Below are positions 1 through 7,019 of a DNA stretch of 14,499 nucleotides, piece by piece (position 1 is the first letter of the stretch; each line of letters starts with the position of its first letter). The DNA lies in contig JAPWVB010000027.1 of NCBI GenBank assembly GCA_028275205.1, positions 1-14,499 of the forward strand, read 5' to 3'. The DNA comes from Candidatus Acetothermia bacterium (GTDB lineage: Bacteria; Bipolaricaulota; Bipolaricaulia; RBG-16-55-9; DRXL01). The notes under the pieces are model-generated. The model was not told the DNA's origin. It ran no database searches and worked only from the letters and a program-made list of their open reading frames with translations. Both the position numbers and the translations under genes were made by a program.

Positions 1-430
1 AGCGAATCGCTTGGAGATTGGTCATGCCGACAGCGCGCGCAGCAAGCATCTGCCCGCGGCTGATCGCTTGGATCGCGCCACGAAAGTACTCGGCTTGATA
101 GGCCGCGCTGTTGAGCCCAAGACCCACAATCGCTGCCGTCAGCGAGTCTAAGCGAATCTCGAAGACCGGCAGCCCATAGTAAATCAGAAAGAGTTGAACT
201 AACACGGGCGTGCCGCGCACAAACTGGACGTACGCCGTGCTCAGCCAATAGATGGGCTTATTCCCGTAGACGCGCCCTAGCGCTAAGAGAATCCCGCCCG
301 CTAACCCTAGCCCAATCGCAAAGATCGTCAATTGGAAGGTCGTCGCTAGCCCTGCCAGCAATCGCGGCGCGATGTCGCACGCCAGCCGCAGGAAGCTCCC
401 ATCAGCGAACGCCTGGCAGAACGGGGTCAT
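1..430 (-). CDS. Polar amino-acid ABC transporter permease (3' end cut by window)
   Basis: Inner-membrane subunit of a HisM/GlnP-type uptake transporter. The frame runs from an ATG at 430-428 to the window edge without a stop, giving the first 143 residues of a family usually about 220 long. Visible hydrophobic segments lie near residues 20-50 and 73-90. The second contains the family-typical GTPVLVQLFLIYYGLP (73-88). The ATPase-contacting EAA loop begins at residue 125 with GQMLAARAVGMTNLQ. The start overlaps the stop of the ATPase gene (ATGA), and a GGAGGGG ribosome binding site lies at 435-441 inside that gene, so translation is coupled. It is the last visible gene of the operon starting at 2853 and is the second permease, implying a heterodimeric membrane channel. 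The C-terminal part is not visible. Confidence 0.9.
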   Translation of the reverse strand, partial: MTPFCQAFADGSFLRLACDIAPRLLAGLATTFQLTIFAIGLGLAGGILLALGRVYGNKPIYWLSTAYVQFVRGTPVLVQLFLIYYGLPVFEIRLDSLTAAIVGLGLNSAAYQAEYFRGAIQAISRGQMLAARAVGMTNLQAIR

Positions 431-1185
431 CGCGCCCCTCCGTACAGCTCACTGATCTTGCCCAAGAACTGCCGGGTGCGTGGCTGCTGAGGGTTGAGAA
501 AGACTTGTTCTGGCGGCCCCTGCTCCACGATCACGCCCTTCTCCATGAAGATCACTTCGTCGCAAACAGAGCGGGCAAACCCCATCTCGTGCGTCACTAC
601 GATCATCGTCATGCCCTCTTCGGCTAACTCTTGCATCACTTGTAAAACTTCGCCAATGAGCTCAGGGTCGAGGGCGCTGGTCGGCTCGTCAAAGAGCATT
701 ACTTTGGGGTCCATCGCCAACGCGCGTGCTATAGAGACTCTTTGTTGCTGCCCACCGGAGAGCTGCGCTGGATACGCGTGCGCTTTTTCGGCCAAGCCCA
801 CCCTCGCCAGCTCGTGCATCGCCCGCTCGGTAGCTTCTTTCTTGGAAAACCCTTTCACCTTCATCAATCCCAGCCGCACGTTATCGAGAGCTGTCAGGTG
901 TGCAAAGAGATTGAAGTCTTGAAAGACAAATCCGATCTGCTGGCGAATCTTGTTGATATCTACATGCGGGCTGGTGATCTCCGTATCTTCGAGAAAGATG
1001 CGCCCGCGATCGGGCTCGGTGAGTCTATTGATGCAGCGCAAGAGCGTGCTCTTGCCCGTCCCCGACGGCCCGATGATCGCCAACGCCTCCCCTTGGCGCA
1101 CGGTGAACGAGACCCCTTTTAAGATTTCTTCGTTCCCATAGCGCTTGTGGAGGTCTTCCACACGCACAACAATGTTAGATGACAC
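427..1185 (-). CDS. Polar amino-acid ABC transporter ATP-binding protein (GlnQ-like)
   Basis: Cytoplasmic ATPase that powers amino-acid import, 252 aa, normal length for the GlnQ/HisP family. Motifs in order: Walker A GPSGTGKST (39-47), Q-loop glutamine Q89 in GFVFQD, ABC signature LSGGQQQR (142-149), Walker B VMLFDE (162-167) followed by the D-loop SALD, and switch histidine H199 in VVTHE. All catalytic positions are intact. The start is GTG at 1185-1183, supported by an AGGAGG ribosome binding site at 1195-1200 with 9 nt spacing. The gene overlaps the upstream permease by 11 bp and the downstream permease by 4 bp, so the three are a translationally coupled block. The substrate is inferred only from family: a polar amino acid. 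Confidence 0.96.
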   Translation of the reverse strand: MSSNIVVRVEDLHKRYGNEEILKGVSFTVRQGEALAIIGPSGTGKSTLLRCINRLTEPDRGRIFLEDTEITSPHVDINKIRQQIGFVFQDFNLFAHLTALDNVRLGLMKVKGFSKKEATERAMHELARVGLAEKAHAYPAQLSGGQQQRVSIARALAMDPKVMLFDEPTSALDPELIGEVLQVMQELAEEGMTMIVVTHEMGFARSVCDEVIFMEKGVIVEQGPPEQVFLNPQQPRTRQFLGKISELYGGAR

Positions 1186-1885
1186 GGCCGTACTCCTCCT
1201 GGCGCTGCCCCGTCAAGCCCGGCACTCCCCAGCGGCGTTCGACCCACTCCAACAACCATGTGCCAAGATATGTCAGCACTAAATAGATCAGGGCAACGGT
1301 GATGAAGATGAGAAAGACCTCGCGGGTGCGCTGCATGATCTGCCAGCCTTGGCGGGTCAGTTCAGTGACTCCGATGGCGAAGACGAACGACGTATCTTTG
1401 AGGACTCCGGAGTATTCGTTGGACCAACCGGGGATGGCGAGGCGCAGTGCTTGGGGAAGCACGATGTAGCGAATGGCCTGCCAACGTGTCATCCCCAACG
1501 CCCGCGCGGCGAGGAGTTGCCCCGGCTTGATCGCGCGGATCGCCCCACGAAAAATCTGCGACTGATACGCCGACGAATGCAACCCAAAAGCGAGCACAGC
1601 CACGGCGAATGCGGGCAGCCGTAGCCACAGTAACTCATAGGTGCTTGCTAGAAAGGCGAGCCCGTAGTTGAGGACGATCAGCAAGACCAAGATCGGCATA
1701 GCGCGGAAGAACCGCTCGTAGCTAGAGCAAAGAGCGGCCAGCGGGCGCGGGCCGTAGGCCTGCCCTAACGCCACCAGAACCCCGAGTACCAACCCTACGG
1801 CTAAGAGGCTAGCTGTAAGCTCAACGGTGACTACAGTACCCGCAAGCAGCAGCCGCCATGTATCCCAGCTGAGAATGACCGACAC
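1175..1885 (-). CDS. Polar amino-acid ABC transporter permease
   Basis: Integral membrane subunit of the amino-acid transporter, 236 aa. Hydrophobic stretches are visible around residues 11-40, 62-82, 87-108 and 188-213. The cytoplasmic EAA coupling motif is at 120-149, with core GQLLAARALGMTRWQAIRY and then VLPQALR. The segment RAMPILVLLIVLNYGL (61-76) corresponds to the conserved R-GTP-L-Q region of this family but has MPILVLL in place of TPLLVQL, a mild divergence from the second permease at 1-430. The start is GTG at 1885-1883 with a GAGGGG-type ribosome binding site just upstream. It follows the binding-protein gene after 74 bp that hold a strong hairpin, and its stop lies inside the ATPase gene. 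Confidence 0.95.
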   Translation of the reverse strand: MSVILSWDTWRLLLAGTVVTVELTASLLAVGLVLGVLVALGQAYGPRPLAALCSSYERFFRAMPILVLLIVLNYGLAFLASTYELLWLRLPAFAVAVLAFGLHSSAYQSQIFRGAIRAIKPGQLLAARALGMTRWQAIRYIVLPQALRLAIPGWSNEYSGVLKDTSFVFAIGVTELTRQGWQIMQRTREVFLIFITVALIYLVLTYLGTWLLEWVERRWGVPGLTGQRQEEYGRVI

Positions 1886-1906
1886 AGCCCCTCACAAAGA
1901 GAACGA

Positions 1907-1930
1907 GGGCGCGCCCACCAGGGCGCACCC
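1907..1930 (-). terminator. Intra-operon hairpin between binding-protein and permease genes
   Basis: The sequence holds two 10-base arms, 1921-1930 and 1907-1916, around a 4-base loop (1917-1920). The single non-Watson-Crick position is a G-U wobble in the minus-strand transcript but would be a C-A mismatch in the opposite transcript, so the hairpin suits the operon's direction. It is followed by a pyrimidine-rich stretch but no clean U run. Such hairpins after the binding-protein gene usually act as leaky terminators or 3'-end stabilisers that keep the binding protein in excess over the membrane parts. That role here is inferred. Confidence 0.6.
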
Positions 1931-1959
1931 CCGCTCGCTCAGTTAGTTCATAGCGCAGA

Positions 1960-2853
1960 CTACGGCTTCTTGTAAGACTCTCCGGCCATGCACGCCGCCA
2001 TGTTCTCAGCGTACGCGTCGGGCTGGTTCTTATCGAGATAGCCCTTCAGGTCCGCCCAACACTGCGTGACCCGATCTAAGTTCACGTCCACGCCGAAGTA
2101 CGCCTCGACGAGATTGTTCCAGATACCCTTCTTCTTCATCTCCTTCATGCCGTCGTTGATGCGCGGCAGCAGCTTATTGGGATCGCCCTTGCGCACGAGG
2201 AATCCGAATTGCTCCTCGGTATTGATGATCCCCGCGATCTTGAGCACGCCCTTGGAGGCTTTCACGGCCACCTTCGCGGCAGGCTCGTCCTCGACTACAG
2301 CGTGAATCTGCTTATTAATCAAGTCTTGCTCGGCCAGAGGATAGGTCTCATAGAGCTTGAGCTCAACTTTGATCCCTTGGTTGATGACGTTATCTTCGAC
2401 CCATTGAGCTCCTGTGGTGCCGCGCTGCGCCCCGATCTTATTGCCCGCTTTGAATGCCGTGATAATATTCAGCCCGGAGTCAGTGCGGATGAGCACCGAC
2501 TGATTGGACTCCCAGTAGGGGTCAGAGAAGTCCACGACCTGAGCGCGCTCCTTGGTGATGGTGAACCCCGACGCGCCGATGTCGCACTGGCCCGCCTGCA
2601 CCGCCGGGATGATCGAATCGAAGCCGAGATTCTGAATGTCCACTTTGTAGCCCTTCAGGATCGCGATGATGCGCATCACGTCCAGATCGAACCCCACGAA
2701 CTGCCCCTTGGCATCCGTCCACTCAAACGGCGGCCAGGAGATGTCCGAGCAGACTTTGAACGTCTGGGTCTGGGCCTGCGGCACAAGCCCGCCGATCCCC
2801 AACGCCACGACCAACACACCGACGACGACACTCCACCTGACAATGCTTTGCAT
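1960..2853 (-). CDS. Amino-acid ABC transporter substrate-binding protein, family 3
   Basis: Secreted or periplasmic receptor of the transporter, 297 aa. An N-terminal hydrophobic signal (residues 6-24) ends near VPQAQ; there is no lipobox cysteine, so it is probably soluble. The mature part starts with a typical family-3 stretch, FKVCSDISWPPFEW (32-45) then FVGFDLDVM (52-60). The GASGFTITKER..VVDFSDPYW segment (93-114) contains R103, which in this family binds the ligand carboxylate. AVVEDEPAA near residue 185 is the second-lobe acidic site. A C-terminal tail of about 40 residues with two cysteines goes beyond the usual fold. The ATG at 2853-2851 has an AAGGAGG ribosome binding site at 2863-2869. 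It is the first gene of the operon. Confidence 0.95.
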   Translation of the reverse strand: MQSIVRWSVVVGVLVVALGIGGLVPQAQTQTFKVCSDISWPPFEWTDAKGQFVGFDLDVMRIIAILKGYKVDIQNLGFDSIIPAVQAGQCDIGASGFTITKERAQVVDFSDPYWESNQSVLIRTDSGLNIITAFKAGNKIGAQRGTTGAQWVEDNVINQGIKVELKLYETYPLAEQDLINKQIHAVVEDEPAAKVAVKASKGVLKIAGIINTEEQFGFLVRKGDPNKLLPRINDGMKEMKKKGIWNNLVEAYFGVDVNLDRVTQCWADLKGYLDKNQPDAYAENMAACMAGESYKKP

Positions 2854-2879
2854 AGTCTACGCCTCCTTTTCAAGAAGTG

Positions 2880-2908
2880 ATTATATCTCTCAGACTAGCC
2901 GTCGTCAA
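2880..2908 (-). promoter_or_regulatory. Sigma70 promoter of the amino-acid transporter operon
   Basis: On the minus strand TTGACG (2908-2903) is separated by exactly 17 bp from a perfect TATAAT (2885-2880). The predicted start of transcription near 2873 leaves a leader of about 20 nt that contains the AAGGAGG site of the binding-protein gene. Seen directly; activity is inferred. Confidence 0.8.
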
Positions 2909-2917
2909 TAGTCTGAG
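2889..2917. promoter_or_regulatory. Candidate operator: perfect 9-bp inverted repeat around the -35 box
   Basis: CTCAGACTA (2889-2897) and TAGTCTGAG (2909-2917) are perfect inverted repeats separated by 11 bp. One arm sits in the -35/-10 spacer of the transporter promoter, the -35 hexamer lies between the arms, and the second arm ends 1 bp before the -35 box of the divergent promoter at 2919. With no T-run and a centre-to-centre spacing of about 20 bp, it looks like a dimeric regulator site rather than a terminator. The regulator is not encoded in this window as far as I can tell. Confidence 0.6.
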
Positions 2918-2918
2918 C

Positions 2919-2947
2919 TTGCGTTCACCGGCACTTTTCGCTATGAT
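2919..2947 (+). promoter_or_regulatory. Sigma70 promoter of the metallopeptidase gene
   Basis: TTGCGT (2919-2924), a 17-bp spacer and TATGAT (2942-2947) read toward the gene at 2983. It is directly divergent from the transporter promoter and shares the palindrome at 2889-2917 as a possible control site. Confidence 0.6.
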
Positions 2948-2982
2948 ACCGGCTCAAGAGAGTTCTTGCAGGAGGGAAGGCC

Positions 2983-3774
2983 ATGCGTGGCTATGTCATC
3001 GGAATAGCGTTGTTGGCTCTGGGCAGCTTCGTGCTCTTGGGATCAGCTCAGTACGAGCTAGTCACCGGCACGTGCGAGCAGATCACTGCCGAGTTTGGGA
3101 TCGTTATTGTTTCCGAGAGCACGCGGGACTTCGACAGCGTCGAGTGCGCCACGCTCTATGCGATCTTGCGCGCGCTGCCTGAGCGCCTCAGCCACGCCGT
3201 GGCGACCATCAAGCGTCTCCTCAGAGACCCCGACGCCGCCGGGCGCGCCTACGGCTCAACAATAGAACTCTATGACGGCCTCAACTGCGATACGATCGCA
3301 AACTGCAGAGATTTCATGGTCGTGGTCTTTCACGAAATAGCCCATGTCGTGCACTTCCGCGTCTTTACCCCTCAGCAAGTGCAAGCGTATCGTCAGCTCT
3401 ATCGGCGATCGGGGTCTGATCCGGGGAATTTTATCGGGCCGCTCTTGCGCGGGCGCCGCTATGCGACCACCAACGAGTACGAAGACTTCGCCGAGCTCTT
3501 TGCGGCATATACAGAAGACAGCGATCGGGTCGTGCGCTTCGTGCGCGATCGGCTCTCCAAGAACGAGACGATTCTCTTTGAAAAGCTCAAGATTCTCTTC
3601 GACGTGCTCATGGGGCAGAGCCAGCCCCAATCTGTCCTCGTCTATCGCAGCGAAGTATGGGACGGCGCCATGCCCGATGGCAATTTTCGCGGGGTAGTGC
3701 GCCGAGCCTTGCTGCCCCGCGACGGCCAAGGGTTACCCAGTATCCCTCGCGAGCCCGACTGGGAGGATTTTTAG
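2983..3774 (+). CDS. Secreted zinc metallopeptidase, lethal-factor/PPEP (M34)-like
   Basis: Predicted exported zinc protease, 263 aa. A hydrophobic N-terminus (5-19) ending LGSAQ gives a signal peptide. The zinc site is HEIAH (117-121). A second conserved block, NEYEDFAELFAAY (164-176), supplies the probable third ligand E167, and Y160 lies seven residues before it. H117, E118, H121, Y160 and E167 match the order and nearly the spacing of anthrax lethal factor H686, E687, H690, Y728 and E735, a gluzincin fold also used by Pro-Pro endopeptidases. Four cysteines (C31, C55, C102, C108) could form disulfides outside the cytoplasm. An AGGAGGG site at 2970-2976 supports the ATG at 2983. Its substrate is unknown. 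The divergent amino-acid transporter suggests, but does not show, a role in peptide use. The stop overlaps the converging marC remnant. Confidence 0.8.
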   Translation: MRGYVIGIALLALGSFVLLGSAQYELVTGTCEQITAEFGIVIVSESTRDFDSVECATLYAILRALPERLSHAVATIKRLLRDPDAAGRAYGSTIELYDGLNCDTIANCRDFMVVVFHEIAHVVHFRVFTPQQVQAYRQLYRRSGSDPGNFIGPLLRGRRYATTNEYEDFAELFAAYTEDSDRVVRFVRDRLSKNETILFEKLKILFDVLMGQSQPQSVLVYRSEVWDGAMPDGNFRGVVRRALLPRDGQGLPSIPREPDWEDF

Positions 3775-4110
3775 CTCAGATAGCTCATAATCCCCTTGCG
3801 CACGATCATCACCGCGATTGCCGCCAAGATCAAGCTGGCAATTTTGGAGAGCGCGCAGCGAGAGCAAGAAGAGCAAGCTCCCGCCCGCGATCATAAAATC
3901 AGCAACGGTGATCCCCAATAGCGCGAAAATCCCCTTGCCTACGCCGAGAAACGCCAGCGCCACCGCCGTTGCGGTCAGCAGCAATTGCCACAGGACCTTT
4001 CGGACGCGGGCTCTATCCAGCCCCGCCGTCAGCCCGATGAAGATCGGCAGCGTCCCCAGCGCGTCCACGGCTACAAAGAGCGGCACAAAGCACAGCCAAA
4101 ACTCCAGCAT
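3771..4110 (-). pseudogene. marC: MarC-family membrane protein, internally deleted remnant
   Basis: MarC proteins are multi-helix membrane proteins of about 200-220 aa with unsettled function. Here the first 88 codons from the ATG at 4110 read as a good MarC N-terminus, including the signature VDALGTLPIF (15-24) and the helix ADFMIAGGSLLFLLSL (70-85). Immediately afterwards, near 3845-3850, the frame shifts. The next frame gives the family's last helix, ALSKIASLILAAIAVMIVRK, ending at a TAA at 3773-3771. Roughly 90-100 family residues between these parts are absent, so this is a deletion with a frame change rather than a point frameshift. If translated, the first frame would run on to 3733. 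The start has a run of ten G in place of a normal ribosome binding site. The remnant's stop overlaps the metallopeptidase stop. Confidence 0.75.
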
Positions 4111-4128
4111 AATCCCCCCCCCCGATGA

Positions 4129-4157
4129 TTGCAGCCCGCTCATGCACCGATTATACT
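4129..4157 (+). promoter_or_regulatory. Sigma70 promoter of the aconitase gene
   Basis: TTGCAG (4129-4134), 17 bp and TATACT (4152-4157) lie 40 bp before the aconitase ATG. The same bases read on the minus strand give TATAAT at 4155-4150, a possible -10 box for the divergent marC remnant, so the two -10 elements overlap. Confidence 0.65.
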
Positions 4158-4196
4158 GAGAACTCAAGAACTCACACACACGAAGGAGTCTATTCT

Positions 4197-6926
4197 ATGA
4201 CGATTGCCCAACGTGCGCGACAGAGCATTCCGCTCAAAGACAAGAAAGCCGTGCTCTACCGGCTTGAGGCCGTAGAGAGAGCCGGGCTCGGCCCGATTTC
4301 ACAATTGCCCTTCTCGCTAAAAATCTTGCTCGAATCGCTGCTGCGCAACTGCGACGGGCGAGTCATTACTGAAGAAGATATCGCGGCTCTTGCTCAATGG
4401 GACCCCAAGGCCGCACGGGAGATCCCCTTCAAGCCCGCGCGCGTCTTGCTCCAAGATTTCACAGGGGTTCCCACAGTCGTTGATTTGGCTGCCATGCGCT
4501 CTGCTGTAAAGCGCCTCGGCGGCGACCCCACGAAGATCAACCCGCTCGTCCCAGTCGATCTTGTGATAGATCACTCCGTCCAAGTAGACTACTTTGGATC
4601 GCGCTTGGCGCTGCAGCGCAACGCCGAGCTCGAGTTCCAAAGAAATCGAGAACGCTACGAGTTTCTGCGCTGGGGCCAAAAAGCATTTAAAAATTTCAGA
4701 GTCGTTCCCCCGGCTACCGGGATCGTCCACCAAGTCAACTTAGAATTCTTAGCGCAAGTCGTGATGACCCGCACCGAAAATTCTGAGATCGTCGCGTTTC
4801 CCGATACGCTCGTGGGCACCGATTCCCACACGACGATGATCAACGGCCTGGGGGTGTTGGGCTGGGGCGTTGGGGGCATCGAGGCCGAGGCGTGCATGCT
4901 CGGCCAGCCCCTCTATATCGTCACCCCTGAGGTGATCGGGTTCAAGCTCACCGGGCGGCTGCGCGAGGGCGTCACCGCGACGGATTTAGTCTTGACGGTC
5001 ACCCAGATGCTGCGCCAGAAGGGCGTCGTGGACAAATTCGTGGAGTTCTACGGAGATGGGCTGTCACAGCTCTCTCTGCCCGACCGGGCGACGATCGCCA
5101 ACATGGCTCCTGAGTACGGGGCGACCTGCGGGTTCTTCCCCGTGGACGACGAGACGCTGCGATACTTGCGGCAGACGGGGCGCCCCAAAGAATTAATAGA
5201 CTTGGTCGAGCGCTACTGCAAGGAGCAAGGGCTCTTCCGAACAGCCCAGACGCCCGATCCCATCTTCACCGATACAGTAGAGCTGAGATTAGAGGACGTC
5301 GAGCCGTCGGTGGCCGGGCCCAAACGCCCGCAAGATAGAATTCGACTCTGGGACGTCAAGCGCGTGTTTCAAGCTTCGCAAGCTTCGCTTGACGTACATC
5401 TTCGCCAGCCGGAGGCTGGCGAAGGCAAACAGTCCAGACGGAGTCTGGCCGCCGCAGGCGGCACGGCAGACGGTCCAGGCGAAGCCTGGTCCAGACGAAG
5501 TCTGGGGCACGGCTCGGTGGTCATCGCCGCGATCACGTCGTGCACCAACACTTCCAATCCGTCGGTGATGATCGCGGCGGGGCTGCTCGCGAAGCGAGCC
5601 GTCGAGCGCGGGCTGCGAGTCCCGCCGCACGTGAAGACGAGCTTAGCCCCGGGCTCGAAGGTCGTCACCGAGTACCTCCAGAAATCGGGGCTGTTGAGCT
5701 ATCTGGAAGAGCTGGGATTTTATCTCGTTGGCTACGGGTGCACCACGTGCATTGGGAATAGCGGGCCGCTGCCGGAGCCCGTCGCCAAAGAGATCATCGA
5801 GAAGAATCTCGTTGTCGCCGCGGTGCTGTCGGGCAACAGAAATTTTGAGGGGCGCATTCACCCGTTAGTGAAGGCGAACTTCTTGGCGTCGCCGCCGCTG
5901 GTCGTCGCCTATGCCCTCGCGGGCACGGTAGACATTGACTTAGCGAACGAGCCCATCGGCACCGACAAAGACGGAAAACCCGTCTATCTCAAAGACCTGT
6001 GGCCCTCCTCAAGCGAGATCGCAGAGATCATGAACTCCATCACCCCGGAGATGTTCCAGAAGACCTACGCGAACGTCTTCGATGGCAACCCCCAGTGGAA
6101 CGCGATCACCGGTGTGGAGGGCGAGCTCTATCGCTTCGATCCCAACTCAACGTACATTCAAGAGCCTCCATACTTCAAAGAATTTTCGCTTGAGGTGAAG
6201 CCCCCTACAGATATTCGCGGCGCGCGGGTCTTGGTGATGTTGGGGGACTCTGTCACGACTGATCACATCTCGCCGGCGGGGGATATTCCTCTGGACAGCC
6301 CAGCGGGGAGGTATCTGCGGGAGCGGGGTATTGAGAAGAAAGACTTTAATTCCTACGGGTCGCGCCGCGGCAATCATGAAGTGATGATGCGCGGGACGTT
6401 CGCCAACGTGCGCCTGAAGAATCTCCTAGTGCCGGGGGTTGAAGGCGGCTGGACGGTGCACTTCCCCAGCGGCGAACGAATGACGATCTACGACGCGGCG
6501 ATGCGCTATCAGTCTGAAGGGGTGCCGTTGCTCGTGCTAGCGGGCAAGGAGTACGGGACGGGGAGTTCGCGCGACTGGGCGGCCAAGGGCCCGGCGCTGC
6601 TGGGGGTCAAGGCGATCATCGCCGAGAGCTTTGAGCGCATCCATCGTTCGAACTTAGTGGGGATGGGGATTCTGCCCTTGCAGTACAAGGACGGTCAGAA
6701 CGCGCAAGCGTTAGGGCTGACGGGGCAGGAGCTCTTTGACATTGTGGGCATCTCGGCGCTGGAGCGCCCCAGGCAAGAGCTGACGGTTCGGGCGCGCAAG
6801 CCTGACGGCAGTGTGACCGAATTCACGGTGATCGCGCGCCTAGATATGCCGATAGAGATCGAGTATTACCGAAACGGCGGGATCTTGCCGACGGTGCTGC
6901 GGCAGTTGATGAGAGCTAGCTACTGA
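4197..6926 (+). CDS. acnA: Aconitate hydratase A with hairpin-derived linker
   Basis: Cytoplasmic [4Fe-4S] enzyme interconverting citrate and isocitrate, 909 aa, near the usual 890-900. Visible landmarks: LLQDFTGVPTVVDLAAMR (84-101), GTDSHTTMINGLGVLGWGVG (207-226), cluster cysteines C449 in ITSCTNTSN and C515/C518 in GYGCTTCIGNSGPL, VTTDHISPAG at the start of the swivel domain, and GKEYGTGSSRDWAAKG near the end. The ATG at 4197 is chosen because AAGGAG at 4183-4188 lies 8 nt before it; an upstream ATG at 4125 has no such site and falls inside the promoter. Residues about 392-436, between RPQDRIRLWDVK and GHGSVVIAAI, are not aconitase-like. They are translated from a cluster of short perfect hairpins, listed separately. 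All catalytic residues I can see are kept, so the enzyme is probably active. Confidence 0.96.
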   Translation: MTIAQRARQSIPLKDKKAVLYRLEAVERAGLGPISQLPFSLKILLESLLRNCDGRVITEEDIAALAQWDPKAAREIPFKPARVLLQDFTGVPTVVDLAAMRSAVKRLGGDPTKINPLVPVDLVIDHSVQVDYFGSRLALQRNAELEFQRNRERYEFLRWGQKAFKNFRVVPPATGIVHQVNLEFLAQVVMTRTENSEIVAFPDTLVGTDSHTTMINGLGVLGWGVGGIEAEACMLGQPLYIVTPEVIGFKLTGRLREGVTATDLVLTVTQMLRQKGVVDKFVEFYGDGLSQLSLPDRATIANMAPEYGATCGFFPVDDETLRYLRQTGRPKELIDLVERYCKEQGLFRTAQTPDPIFTDTVELRLEDVEPSVAGPKRPQDRIRLWDVKRVFQASQASLDVHLRQPEAGEGKQSRRSLAAAGGTADGPGEAWSRRSLGHGSVVIAAITSCTNTSNPSVMIAAGLLAKRAVERGLRVPPHVKTSLAPGSKVVTEYLQKSGLLSYLEELGFYLVGYGCTTCIGNSGPLPEPVAKEIIEKNLVVAAVLSGNRNFEGRIHPLVKANFLASPPLVVAYALAGTVDIDLANEPIGTDKDGKPVYLKDLWPSSSEIAEIMNSITPEMFQKTYANVFDGNPQWNAITGVEGELYRFDPNSTYIQEPPYFKEFSLEVKPPTDIRGARVLVMLGDSVTTDHISPAGDIPLDSPAGRYLRERGIEKKDFNSYGSRRGNHEVMMRGTFANVRLKNLLVPGVEGGWTVHFPSGERMTIYDAAMRYQSEGVPLLVLAGKEYGTGSSRDWAAKGPALLGVKAIIAESFERIHRSNLVGMGILPLQYKDGQNAQALGLTGQELFDIVGISALERPRQELTVRARKPDGSVTEFTVIARLDMPIEIEYYRNGGILPTVLRQLMRASY
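5353..5505. repeat. Tandem short palindromes (C-GNA-G triloop hairpins) inside acnA
   Basis: Five perfect hairpins stand nearly end to end. Arms 5401-5410/5414-5423 (10 bp, loop GGA), 5434-5439/5443-5448 (loop GGA), 5448-5453/5457-5462 (loop GCA), 5475-5480/5484-5489 (loop GAA) and 5491-5496/5500-5505 (loop GAA). Every one closes as C-GNA-G, the geometry of unusually stable DNA and RNA triloops. Just upstream, ACGTCAAGCG (5353-5362) is inverted at 5386-5395, with a nested CAAGC-TTC-GCTTG at 5379-5391. CCAGAC..GTCTGG occurs twice. All are in frame with aconitase and fill its variable linker. A similar 6-bp hairpin with GAA loop occurs at 5585-5599 but codes for conserved residues. Confidence 0.85.
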
Positions 6927-7019
6927 AGCACTGGACACCCAAGCAAGGAGCTTGCCCCTGGTACTCTCAAGAGCATCTGGAAGCAAGCAGAAAAAGCCCA
7001 TCGCGGTGCCCTCATAATA

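Noticed and set aside
2209..2880. Plus-strand open frame of 223 codons across the binding-protein gene
   Set aside because: It is antisense to a clear family-3 binding protein, has no recognisable domain and crosses the promoter region.
3256..3729. Minus-strand open frame of 157 codons across the metallopeptidase
   Set aside because: It is antisense to HEIAH-containing coding sequence with a good ribosome binding site. The minus frame shows no motif.
4125..4196. Upstream ATG extending aconitase by 24 residues
   Set aside because: The segment contains the promoter and the ribosome binding site of the ATG at 4197, and aconitases do not have this extension.
5353..5505. CRISPR array reading of the repeats in aconitase
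   Set aside because: The units are palindromes of unequal length without constant repeats or spacers, and they are in frame with a coding gene.
6943..6955. Short hairpin GCAAG-GAG-CTTGC between aconitase and msrBA
   Set aside because: With a 5-bp stem and no T-run, it is too weak for a terminator. It resembles the acnA mini-hairpins in size but does not close as C-GNA-G.
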